DNA from: Bacillota bacterium
GTDB taxonomy: Bacteria; Bacillota; Clostridia; Peptostreptococcales; Anaerovoracaceae
Length of the DNA: 20,598 bases
Assembly: GCA_905372035.1 (NCBI GenBank)
Contig: CAJPNN010000024.1
Span: 1 to 20,598 of the forward strand
Direction of reading: 5' to 3'
Shown here: piece by piece, positions 13,729 through 20,598 of the stretch
Position numbering within the stretch: the stretch's first letter is position 1
Layout of the letters: every line of letters starts with the position of its first letter
Translations under genes and position numbers: made by a program
The notes under the pieces: generated by a model
What the model was told of the DNA's origin: nothing
Database searches by the model: none
What the model saw: the letters and a program-made list of their open reading frames with translations, nothing else

Positions 13729-15178
13729 CCATTTCAGACTTAATCAACACAGCAATTGATTCCACATGTTTGCTGTTTGCAAACTGGTCAAAACAAGCTA
13801 TCTTCTTTAAACTGTATCCCATTTCAGAAAGCTGTTTAAGATCCCTCGCCAAAGTTGCCGGATCACATGAAACATAAACTATTTTCACCACATTGCTGTC
13901 CGCTAATGCTTTCAAAAGATTTGGACTGCATCCGGATCTCGGAGGATCTAAAATGGCAACGTCACAACTTTTCCCTTCATACAAAAGCTTTTTTATCTCG
14001 GCTTCGGCATCACCGCACCTGTAAACAGCATTTACGATTCCGTTTATCACTGCATTGCGGTTCGCATCAATAATCGCATCTTTTATACTTTCTATACCTA
14101 TGACACTACGAACATTTTTTGCAATATAAAGCCCTATCGTTCCTACTCCACAATAAACATCCCAAACATCTTCCGCTCCCGACGGGTTTATAAATTCCAA
14201 AACTTTGTCATAGAGCTTTACAGTTTGAATTGAATTCACCTGGAAGAATGCTCCCGGAGAAATTTCATATTGCATATTTCCAAGCTCTTCACGGATTGTT
14301 CCCTTTCCCGCCAAAGTCACAAATTGCAACTCGCCTCTTTTAGCATTTTTAATCTCATAAGCTAAAATTACGCTTTCGAGAGAATACTGTACCCCGGTAT
14401 CTGTAGGCGGCATATTAAAAATCGCATCATCAAGCATACTTATCAGCTTTAAATGATTGGGAATGCCCTTACCGTTGACCTGAAAAATAACCATCACCTC
14501 TCCTGTATTGAAAGCCGTTCTGACAATCACTTTTTTCATTAAACCCTTTTCCCACCTATTGTCATATGCAGTTATATTATCATTTGCCATAAACTTTCTT
14601 AAAACATCTGCAACCACACTTACAGTATCAGCTTGTATAGCACAATCCGAACAGTCACATACATTATGACTTTTCTGCTTAAAAAAGCCCACTACAGGCT
14701 CTCCCACATTTTCTATTATGCCTCCCTTTTTTGTTATTATGCCACCTGTAGAAATCATACAAGTGGCTTTATTTCTATATCTTAAAGGATTTTCCATAGC
14801 CACGATTTCTTCCATCGGTATACATGTGAATCCGCCTATTCGCCCTAATTTATCCCTTACCTGTTTCTCTTTAAGTTCCAGCTGCCCCTCATAGTTTAAC
14901 GCATGATAATGACAGCCTCCGCACCGGTCACTATAAATACAATACCCCTCTCTCCTGAAAGGGGATTCTTTTATAATATCAATTAATTTTGCAAAACAGT
15001 AATTTTTTTTTAACTTTGTAATTTCACAGCTTACGACATCTTTGTAAACAGCACCGTTTACAAAAACCGTCAATCCGTTTACTCTTCCGATCCCGGCACC
15101 CTCACCGCTCATATCCTCTATTTCAATTTCAAAATTCTGACCCTTCTCAGGTCTAAAATCATAATCCATAATATACAT
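13718..15178 (-). CDS. rlmD: 23S rRNA (uracil-C5)-methyltransferase, RlmD/RumA family
   Basis: This 486-residue enzyme methylates a uracil C5 in 23S rRNA (U1939 in E. coli RlmD; Gram-positive members can also act on U747) with SAM as donor. The order is canonical: an N-terminal TRAM domain (about 14-70); the Fe-S cysteines C80, C86 and C89 with a fourth from CDCSDC (174-179); SPGAFFQVN (307-315); the SAM-binding DVYCGVGTIGL (340-350); DPPRSG (411-416); the catalytic C438 in YVSCDPATLARD; and HVES near the end. The ATG at 15178 has only a weak AGAAAG site, and a second in-frame ATG follows three codons later. An 18-bp AT-rich palindrome lies just upstream. Firmicutes often have several paralogues, so the target base is not certain. 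Confidence 0.93.
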   Translation of the reverse strand: MYIMDYDFRPEKGQNFEIEIEDMSGEGAGIGRVNGLTVFVNGAVYKDVVSCEITKLKKNYCFAKLIDIIKESPFRREGYCIYSDRCGGCHYHALNYEGQLELKEKQVRDKLGRIGGFTCIPMEEIVAMENPLRYRNKATCMISTGGIITKKGGIIENVGEPVVGFFKQKSHNVCDCSDCAIQADTVSVVADVLRKFMANDNITAYDNRWEKGLMKKVIVRTAFNTGEVMVIFQVNGKGIPNHLKLISMLDDAIFNMPPTDTGVQYSLESVILAYEIKNAKRGELQFVTLAGKGTIREELGNMQYEISPGAFFQVNSIQTVKLYDKVLEFINPSGAEDVWDVYCGVGTIGLYIAKNVRSVIGIESIKDAIIDANRNAVINGIVNAVYRCGDAEAEIKKLLYEGKSCDVAILDPPRSGCSPNLLKALADSNVVKIVYVSCDPATLARDLKQLSEMGYSLKKIACFDQFANSKHVESIAVLIKSEMDEN

Positions 15179-15196
15179 TTACACTTTCTACAAACC

Positions 15197-15214
15197 ATAT
15201 TTTTATAAAAATAT
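15197..15214. repeat. 18-bp perfect AT palindrome upstream of rlmD
   Basis: ATATTTTTA followed by TAAAAATAT forms an uninterrupted dyad 18 bases before the rlmD ATG. Possible TTGTCA (-35) and TTTTAT (-10) elements overlap this area. It is pure A/T, so it may be chance. Confidence 0.35.
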
Positions 15215-15298
15215 CCAAATTGTTTTCTGACAACACTCTATATTTTTATGCACAATCTTATTATCTCTCTTTATACCTACTATCTTTCAATAATATTT

Positions 15299-15730
15299 CT
15301 ATTTTTCCATAACAGCCATCAATTTCTCATACGCTTTCGGATAAACTTTTTTTAAATTTATAGGCTTAAGGTCGGGGTCCGTTATGCCGTGTTTAGTAAA
15401 ACCTTTGACATAAAGCTTGCCTGTCTCCTCATTTCTACACTCATATCCGATCATAACAACAGCTCCTTTTACATATTCAATCCAAGCCGAAATTTCAATC
15501 AAATCATCATAAATTGCCGGCGACTTATATTCACATCCGACCTCAACCACAGGCATCCATATGCCGTCATCCACCATTTCCGTATAAGGGTATCCGCTTT
15601 GTCTCAACATTTCATTTCTACCGATTTCAAACCATTTTATATAGTTTACATGATAGACCACCTGCATTGCGTCGGTATCTGCAAATATTGCCCTTACTCG
15701 ACTATAATATTTTTTATGCCTGCGCTCCAT
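15299..15730 (-). CDS. acyl-CoA thioesterase, 4-hydroxybenzoyl-CoA thioesterase (hot-dog) family
   Basis: The 143-residue protein is a YbgC/FadM-like hot-dog thioesterase that should hydrolyse acyl-CoA or acyl-ACP thioesters in the cytosol. The signature is FADTDAMQVVYHVNY (16-30), with D20 as the likely catalytic aspartate; the glycine usual three residues on is Q23. WFEIGR follows at 33-38. The length is normal. The start is ATG 15730, 6 bases after AGAAGGAGG. A longer frame from 15748, whose ATG overlaps the whiA stop, would place that ribosome binding site inside the gene. It is the last gene of the murB-whiA operon, in a position where Bacillus has the HPr-like crh. No terminator is obvious after it. 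Confidence 0.9.
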   Translation of the reverse strand: MERRHKKYYSRVRAIFADTDAMQVVYHVNYIKWFEIGRNEMLRQSGYPYTEMVDDGIWMPVVEVGCEYKSPAIYDDLIEISAWIEYVKGAVVMIGYECRNEETGKLYVKGFTKHGITDPDLKPINLKKVYPKAYEKLMAVMEK

Positions 15731-15736
15731 AAAATG

Positions 15737-15741
15737 CCTCC
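15737..15741 (-). promoter_or_regulatory. ribosome binding site that sets the thioesterase start
   Basis: GGAGG (within AGAAGGAGG, minus strand) is 6 bases before ATG 15730. It argues against the upstream ATG at 15748, which overlaps the whiA stop codon. Confidence 0.75.
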
Positions 15742-15744
15742 TTC

Positions 15745-16713
15745 TCATTTATTAAATCCGCTTTCCGCTCTTTCCATTATTTTATTTAATCTGTGATTTA
15801 TACCTGATTTACTCATAGGAGGATTGAGCAGTTCTCCCAATTCTTTCAATGATGCCTCAGGATTTGAAAGCCTTATTTCGGCAACCTCTCTTAACTTATC
15901 CGGCAGAGACTTAAGGCCGTCCCCGTTTTCTATCAACTTTATTGCGTCTATTTGCCGCATAGCCGCATCTACGCTCTTATCCAAATTGGCATGATCACAG
16001 TTGCTTATCCTGTTGGTTTTATTGCGTATTTCTTTATATATCCTCGTATCCTCAAATTTAAAAAGTTGCTCGCTGGCTCCTATAATACTCAATAAATCTG
16101 AAATCTGTTCCGCTTCTTTCAAATATACGACATAATGTTTTTTTCTTTTCGTAATCTTCGATTTAAGTCCGAAGCTGTTTATAAGTTTCCTCGCATCGGA
16201 AGCCAATTTTTCAGTATTGAAAACAAATTCTACGTGATAGCCTTTTTCAGGATTATTTATTGTTCCCACTCCCAAAAAAAGACCTCTCAAATAAGCCTTT
16301 TTACAGCATTTCTTTTTTACGAGCTCCCCGTAAATACCGTCGCTGATGTAATTACAGCCTTCCCTAACCAATAAAATGCCGCACTCTCTCAATATCATCT
16401 CACAACTTTCCGAATCTATAATATTGATTTCAAAAACATGACCTGATTTTACTATAGGCGCATCTCCTACCATAATGGAACTTTCCGCTCTGAAATAGTC
16501 TTTAATAAGCCTCTTAAAACGCCTTGCAACAGCAGAACTGTCAGTAGTAACCTTTATATTCATCTTGCCTGAACCCACCAGAGATAGAGTTCCGCTGCTC
16601 CTTATAAAACCTGCAAGCTCGCTTCTCGTACAGCATTTATTTTCTTCATCCGTTCTTGCAAGCTCTTCTTTTGTTTGCCCTGCAAATGAAATTTCTTTAT
16701 ATCCGCTTTCCAT
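15745..16713 (-). CDS. whiA: sporulation/cell-division regulator WhiA
   Basis: WhiA is a DNA-binding protein related to LAGLIDADG homing endonucleases. It controls sporulation in Streptomyces and influences division and chromosome segregation in Bacillus (YvcL). The 322-residue product has the N-terminal half with RSELAGFIRSSGTL (30-43), the second LAGLIDADG-like repeat around AYLRGLFLGVGTINNPEKGY (140-159), and a C-terminal helix-turn-helix with SLKELGELLNPPMSKSGINH (288-307). The start is ATG 16713, 7 bases after AGGT; a GTG three codons upstream overlaps that site. It lies 41 bases after glmR and 14 bases before the thioesterase, in the conserved rapZ-glmR-whiA order. Confidence 0.97.
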   Translation of the reverse strand: MESGYKEISFAGQTKEELARTDEENKCCTRSELAGFIRSSGTLSLVGSGKMNIKVTTDSSAVARRFKRLIKDYFRAESSIMVGDAPIVKSGHVFEINIIDSESCEMILRECGILLVREGCNYISDGIYGELVKKKCCKKAYLRGLFLGVGTINNPEKGYHVEFVFNTEKLASDARKLINSFGLKSKITKRKKHYVVYLKEAEQISDLLSIIGASEQLFKFEDTRIYKEIRNKTNRISNCDHANLDKSVDAAMRQIDAIKLIENGDGLKSLPDKLREVAEIRLSNPEASLKELGELLNPPMSKSGINHRLNKIMERAESGFNK

Positions 16714-16754
16714 AAAAATCACCTATACTTTTAATCTGACAACAAAACCTGAAA

Positions 16755-17777
16755 TCAATCCATAGCCATTGCCAAACTCAATATAACCGTCGCCACTCTT
16801 CCTGCATCATGCCTTATATATCCGTCTTTTACTTCCAAAAAATCGTTGGCAACAAGTCTTATCCCCATATTTCTTAAATTTTCCCTATCCTTTGGTGTAG
16901 GGAGTATCTGCCTCGCACCGTCATGTTTATAATTACACAATACTTCCGGAGAAACTTCCTTATTGTTTGCAATGACTACATCTACAGACTTACATCTTGC
17001 CATATCCTTAAAACCGTCCGCAAATCTGCTATTAGAATCAAGTTTTGCAGTATATTTTATTATTTCCTCAACATGCTCCCATACTCCGTAGTCATCAGTT
17101 TCTCCCGGCTGTGTCATTATATTGGACACATAAACTACCCTGCCGTCAGAATGCGCTATTGCATTATTTATACCGTCTATCAAAAAATTCGGAAGTATAC
17201 TGGTATAAAGACTTCCCGGTCCTACAACTATCACCTGCGCCTCTCTTATGGCTTTTTCCGCCGCTTCCGTAGCTTTCGGACCGTCGGGACACAAATATAT
17301 CCTTTTTATCGGACTGTTATTTTTTACTACAAAATCACCGATACACGACTCTCCTTTTACACACTCCCCGTTTTCAAGCTCTGCACATAAAACTATATCG
17401 TCCGTCGACACAGGAACCACTCTGCCCTTTATATTGAGAATATTACCGGCTTCCGAGACCGCCTTCTCAAAATTCCCGAACATTCCATAAAGAGCTGCAA
17501 TTAAAAGGTTACCGAACGACTGTCCCTCAAGATTACCCTCTTCAAATCTGTATTTCAGAAGTTCCTGCATAAGTCCTTCTTCCTGAGCTAATGCCCAAAT
17601 ACAACTTCTTATATCTCCCGGTGGAAGCATTCCGAGATCTTCCCGTAAAATTCCGCTACCTCCTCCGTCATCCGATGTTACAACGACTGCTGTAAGTTCA
17701 TCAGTAATATTTTTCAATCCTCTAAGCAAAACGGAAAGCCCCGTTCCGCCACCTATGACAACAACTCTCGGTCCCAT
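16755..17777 (-). CDS. glmR: gluconeogenesis/cell-wall precursor regulator GlmR (YvcK)
   Basis: GlmR/YvcK is a CofD-like protein that binds UDP-sugars. In Bacillus it stimulates GlmS and so steers carbon into UDP-GlcNAc, and it is needed for growth on gluconeogenic carbon sources. The 340-residue protein shows the nucleotide-sugar-binding motifs GGGTG (9-13), TSDDGGGSG (34-42), PPGDIR (52-57) and VVGPGSLYTSILPN (184-197). AAGGAG lies 5 bases before the ATG. It is flanked by rapZ (53-base gap) and whiA, the classical yvcJKL arrangement. Together with murB at the head of the operon, this points to peptidoglycan precursor supply. Confidence 0.97.
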   Translation of the reverse strand: MGPRVVVIGGGTGLSVLLRGLKNITDELTAVVVTSDDGGGSGILREDLGMLPPGDIRSCIWALAQEEGLMQELLKYRFEEGNLEGQSFGNLLIAALYGMFGNFEKAVSEAGNILNIKGRVVPVSTDDIVLCAELENGECVKGESCIGDFVVKNNSPIKRIYLCPDGPKATEAAEKAIREAQVIVVGPGSLYTSILPNFLIDGINNAIAHSDGRVVYVSNIMTQPGETDDYGVWEHVEEIIKYTAKLDSNSRFADGFKDMARCKSVDVVIANNKEVSPEVLCNYKHDGARQILPTPKDRENLRNMGIRLVANDFLEVKDGYIRHDAGRVATVILSLAMAMD

Positions 17778-17830
17778 AACGGCTCCTTTTCAAATTTAAA
17801 ATACTATTTATAAATTATTTAGTAACAACT

Positions 17831-18676
17831 TTACAGTTCTCTATGTATCGTGATAACCCTTTTTCCCTCATCCAAAAATAATTTGGAAAAAACATTTGCC
17901 ATGGTCACCGATCTGTGCTGTCCTCCCGTACAACCGAACGATATCACCAAGCTGCTCTTACCTTCTTTAATATAAAAAGGAATAAGGTATTCTATCAAAT
18001 CATGCACTCTTTTTACGAATTCCTTGCATCCCTCACCGCGCATAACGTAATCCTGAACTTTCTTATTATTTCCCGTCAATTTTTTCATACTTACCAAATA
18101 AAACGGATTAGGCAAAAACCTTACATCAAAAACAATATCGGTATCTCTCGGAACTCCCTGTTTATATCCGAAAGACTTAAATGTTAAATTAAAATAATCC
18201 TTTTCGCTTCCGTCCTCAAGAATAAGTTTTTTCAATTCCTGATCAAGCTTGGCTATCTTGAGATTCGATGTATCCATTATATAGTCGGAAATCTTTTTTA
18301 TATCTGCGAGTTTTTTACGCTCTTGCCTGATCCCCGCACGCATATCTCCCGCCTTCGCAAGCGGATGATTCCTCCTCGTCTCTTTAAATCTACTTATGAT
18401 CGTATCGTCTTCCGCTTCAAGAAACAGAATTTTGTAAACAAAACCCCTGACGTTAAGTTCGCTCAAACTCTCTTTCAAATCGTCAAAAAACTCACCGCCT
18501 CTTATATCGATCACAAAAGCAACTTTATTTATATCTTTATTCGTGTTGATGTCAACAAAATTCTTTATAAGGGCGGGCGGCATATTATCTATACAATAGT
18601 AGCCGATATCTTCAAGACATTTACTTGCCTGTGTTTTTCCCGCACCGCTCATTCCGGTAATTATTATTATTTCCAT
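17831..18676 (-). CDS. rapZ: RNase adapter / nucleotide-binding protein RapZ (YvcJ)
   Basis: RapZ is a P-loop nucleotide-binding protein. In E. coli it senses glucosamine-6-phosphate and guides RNase E to the GlmZ small RNA; the Firmicutes form YvcJ hydrolyses nucleotides and its RNA role is unproven. The 281-residue product shows Walker A GMSGAGKT (8-15), DNMPPAL (30-36), RRNHPL (101-106) and the conserved C-terminal SFGCTGGQHRSV (246-257). The length is typical. It starts 9 bases after the PHP gene stop, with only a weak ribosome binding site, so coupling to that gene is likely. Confidence 0.96.
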   Translation of the reverse strand: MEIIIITGMSGAGKTQASKCLEDIGYYCIDNMPPALIKNFVDINTNKDINKVAFVIDIRGGEFFDDLKESLSELNVRGFVYKILFLEAEDDTIISRFKETRRNHPLAKAGDMRAGIRQERKKLADIKKISDYIMDTSNLKIAKLDQELKKLILEDGSEKDYFNLTFKSFGYKQGVPRDTDIVFDVRFLPNPFYLVSMKKLTGNNKKVQDYVMRGEGCKEFVKRVHDLIEYLIPFYIKEGKSSLVISFGCTGGQHRSVTMANVFSKLFLDEGKRVITIHREL

Positions 18677-18685
18677 TTCGTTCTC

Positions 18686-19438
18686 TTACCCTTCTTCAAC
18701 GATTTCAAGATTCCTGATTCTGCTCAAGTCAAGTCCCGCCTCAAGCGCCCGTTTTACACCGCCTTCACAATCTCCCACTCTTGACGGATGGTGTGCATCA
18801 CTGCTTATTATAAATCCAACATCATATTTCATGGAAGTTTTTATCGCAGGTACCGTAAGATCCGGATGCCACGTACTTATCTCCATAAGAGTATCCGTCT
18901 CTTCGCAAGCTTTAGCGATAGCATCTATATCGAACGGACCTTTATCTCCGGGGTGTGTAAGCAGGTAATAGTCATTTTCATATAAACTCCTTATTACAAG
19001 TTCCGTATTTTTCTTTTTTTGCCACTTAAATTCTCTATGTAATTTATAACTCCAAATATAATTCACAGAGTTTATTATCGCCGCCTGAATCGGCTTTTCT
19101 CCAAAAACACCGAAATGATATCCCGCCAAAATATAATCGTACTGATCAAATTCGTCTCTTCTCACATCAAGATTTCCGGACGGATTTATTATGTTTGCTT
19201 CTACACCCAAATATATTTCAATTTCCTTATATTTATCTCTAAGTTCGGTAATCTGTCTTCTCATCTCAGGCACCGCACTTCTTTTTATACCGTAAGAAAC
19301 ATGTCCGGGTCCGTGATCCGATATTCCTATCGCTTTAAGTCCTTTCGCTATCCCCGCTTTCACATTATCTTCAATCTGACCCTTACCATGCGAAAAAACT
19401 GTATGAGTATGTAGGTCATATTTAAGTCTATATCTCAT
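18686..19438 (-). CDS. PHP-domain phosphoesterase (YcdX-like)
   Basis: The 250-residue protein is a stand-alone PHP metal-dependent phosphoesterase. Likely metal ligands can be followed along the chain: H10 and H12 in DLHTHT, H17, H42 in SDHG, E80 in GVEAN, H108 in AGYHFG, H162 in LTHPGD, E186, and D214 and H216 in SSDAHH, a complete trinuclear set. The substrate is unknown; relatives include histidinol phosphatases and YcdX. It is common in clostridia between murB and rapZ. GGGGG lies 8 bases before the ATG, and the gene follows murB by 32 bases. Confidence 0.92.
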   Translation of the reverse strand: MRYRLKYDLHTHTVFSHGKGQIEDNVKAGIAKGLKAIGISDHGPGHVSYGIKRSAVPEMRRQITELRDKYKEIEIYLGVEANIINPSGNLDVRRDEFDQYDYILAGYHFGVFGEKPIQAAIINSVNYIWSYKLHREFKWQKKKNTELVIRSLYENDYYLLTHPGDKGPFDIDAIAKACEETDTLMEISTWHPDLTVPAIKTSMKYDVGFIISSDAHHPSRVGDCEGGVKRALEAGLDLSRIRNLEIVEEG

Positions 19439-19470
19439 GATCTATACCCCCACTGCTGTTTAAAATACTA

Positions 19471-20412
19471 CTATTCTCCTATAATTCTTACCTCCGGTTC
19501 AAGCATTACGCCAAACCTGTCATATACCGTTTCGCGAACTATATTCATAAGCATTATTATATCTGAAGCTGATGCTCCGCCTCTGTTGACTATAAATCCC
19601 GCATGTTTTTCCGAAACCGCCGCATTGCCGAGACAAAGACCTTTGAGTCCGCTGTCCTCTATCAGCTTTGCTGCAAAATTTCCTTCCGGTCTTTTGAAAA
19701 AACTCCCTGCACTGGGCAAATTTAAAGGTTGCTTAGCAATCCTTCTTGAATTATAATCTTTCATTCTTTCCGAAATTTTCTCTTTATCATCAAATTTAAG
19801 TTCAAATTCTGCTGAAAGCACAATCCCTGTAGGCATTGAATCTTCATTTTCCAGTATGCTGTGACGATAAGAAAAATCCATTTTCGATTTGTCTGTTTTT
19901 TCAATCTTAAAATTCGACAGGTATAAAATTTTGGAAGACTTAAATATATCGGAAACCTCGGCTCCGTATGCTCCCGCATTCATAAAGACAGCCCCTCCCA
20001 CGCTTCCGGGAATACCCGATGCAAACTCCAAACCCGACAACCCGTTGTCAAGTGCAAGTTTTGAAACGTACGAAAGCAACACTCCCGCCGGAGCATTCAA
20101 ATTATTTCCTGAAACCTCCACCTCATTCGGACTTTTTCCTATTCTCAAAATTGCTCCGTCAAAGCCCTCGTCTCTTACTAAAATATTGGAACCGTTTCCT
20201 ATTATCTGAAAAGGAACATCATATTCTTTAAAAAGCTTTAATACTTCAATCAAAATATTTTCATCCTCCGGTTCAAAAAACAGCCTTGCCGGACCTCCAA
20301 CCCTGAAAGTTGTGAACTCGGACATCAAAACATTTTTTCTCAAACCGGAGCTTTTTTCTATATTTCTTTCTCTTATCTCGTTTATAAGTTCTCTTTCTTT
20401 AACTCCGTTCAT
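19471..20412 (-). CDS. murB: UDP-N-acetylenolpyruvoylglucosamine reductase
   Basis: MurB uses FAD and NADPH to reduce UDP-GlcNAc-enolpyruvate to UDP-MurNAc, the second committed step of peptidoglycan synthesis. The 313-residue protein is a type II MurB, lacking the extra loop of the E. coli form. Motifs are IGNGSNILV (71-79), the FAD-binding GIPGSVGGAVFMNAGAYG (133-150), the FSYRHS arginine (R183), the catalytic serine in SAGSFFKRPEG (S237), KHAGFIVN (269-276) and E306 in LEPEVRI. It is the first gene of the operon that continues through rapZ-glmR-whiA. The ATG has an AGGA only two bases away, so the start is fair rather than certain. Confidence 0.96.
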   Translation of the reverse strand: MNGVKERELINEIRERNIEKSSGLRKNVLMSEFTTFRVGGPARLFFEPEDENILIEVLKLFKEYDVPFQIIGNGSNILVRDEGFDGAILRIGKSPNEVEVSGNNLNAPAGVLLSYVSKLALDNGLSGLEFASGIPGSVGGAVFMNAGAYGAEVSDIFKSSKILYLSNFKIEKTDKSKMDFSYRHSILENEDSMPTGIVLSAEFELKFDDKEKISERMKDYNSRRIAKQPLNLPSAGSFFKRPEGNFAAKLIEDSGLKGLCLGNAAVSEKHAGFIVNRGGASASDIIMLMNIVRETVYDRFGVMLEPEVRIIGE

Positions 20413-20453
20413 ATTCCTATATACCCTGTTTCTAATGATTTATTACTTTTCAT

Positions 20454-20482
20454 ATTATACATTCTTTTATATACAAAGTCCA
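20454..20482 (-). promoter_or_regulatory. promoter of the murB-whiA operon
   Basis: On the minus strand TGGACT (20477-20482, four of six matches) and TATAAT (20454-20459) are 17 bases apart. The leader before murB would be about 35 bases. No equally good promoter lies further down the operon. Confidence 0.65.
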
Positions 20483-20561
20483 CTCAAGCGATTGAACATA
20501 CTTATATTAATGTGAAACCGCACAGCTGAATTTCACCGTTATACGAAACAAAAATATTTTT

Positions 20562-20597
20562 AATGTATATTTATACATTTGTACTTGTATTTATACA
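20562..20597. repeat. two tandem palindromic sites, 21 bp apart, at the right edge
   Basis: AATGTATA-TT-TATACATT (20562-20579) is a perfect dyad and TGTAT-TT-ATACA (20586-20597) a shorter one. Their centres (20570.5 and 20591.5) are 21 bp apart and both contain TATTTATACA. The spacing and look resemble paired ARG boxes, but other dimeric regulators are possible. The sites may serve a gene beyond the right edge. Confidence 0.5.
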
Positions 20598-20598
20598 C

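Overview
The window is about 20.6 kb of AT-rich DNA from a low-GC Gram-positive bacterium, most likely an anaerobic member of the Clostridia. This placement is inferred from gene content and order (murB-PHP-rapZ-glmR-whiA; recG-rsmD-coaD; a DUF2249/DUF1858/cupin set beside a Crp/Fnr regulator), from AGGAGG-type ribosome binding sites and from AT-rich codon use. The proteins look closest to Peptostreptococcales/Anaerovoracaceae-type clostridia, but that finer call is tentative. Almost everything is on the minus strand; the one clear plus-strand gene is the Crp/Fnr regulator at 12000-12668.

Right to left, in the direction of transcription: (1) 20598-15299 is a cell-envelope and growth-control operon, murB, PHP phosphoesterase, rapZ (yvcJ), glmR (yvcK), whiA and a hot-dog thioesterase, with a good promoter before murB. 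(2) 15178-13369 holds rlmD and a small membrane protein that overlaps its end. (3) 13271-12678 is a membrane-anchored NERD-domain protein, convergent with the regulator. (4) 12668-10191 is a stress-type module. The Crp/Fnr regulator diverges from a three-gene operon (DUF2249 plus AhpD-like protein, DUF1858 protein, double cupin) that ends in a clear terminator. The intergenic region carries overlapping divergent promoters and a dyad placed at about -41.5 for the operon and just inside the regulator's own transcript, which suggests a switch. (5) 10091-8544 is a TetR repressor and an LCM-type methyltransferase, with a palindromic operator inside the TetR promoter. (6) 8321-7674 is a cytosolic SIMPL-domain protein, preceded by a promoter framed by a 12-bp inverted repeat. 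(7) 7381-588 is a housekeeping run: Asp23-family protein, recG, rsmD, coaD, a coiled-coil protein of unknown function, tmcAL and ackA. (8) rpmF (473-291) has its own near-consensus promoter.

Functionally the window mixes central housekeeping (DNA repair, rRNA and tRNA modification, CoA and peptidoglycan synthesis, acetate production, ribosomal protein L32) with two small regulated accessory modules in the middle. No mobile element, CRISPR array, rRNA or tRNA gene was seen. The least explained parts are the Crp/Fnr module, the coiled-coil gene coupled to tmcAL, and several intergenic repeats and dyads. Several gene starts below are placed by Shine-Dalgarno position rather than by the longest open frame; these cases are stated in the entries.
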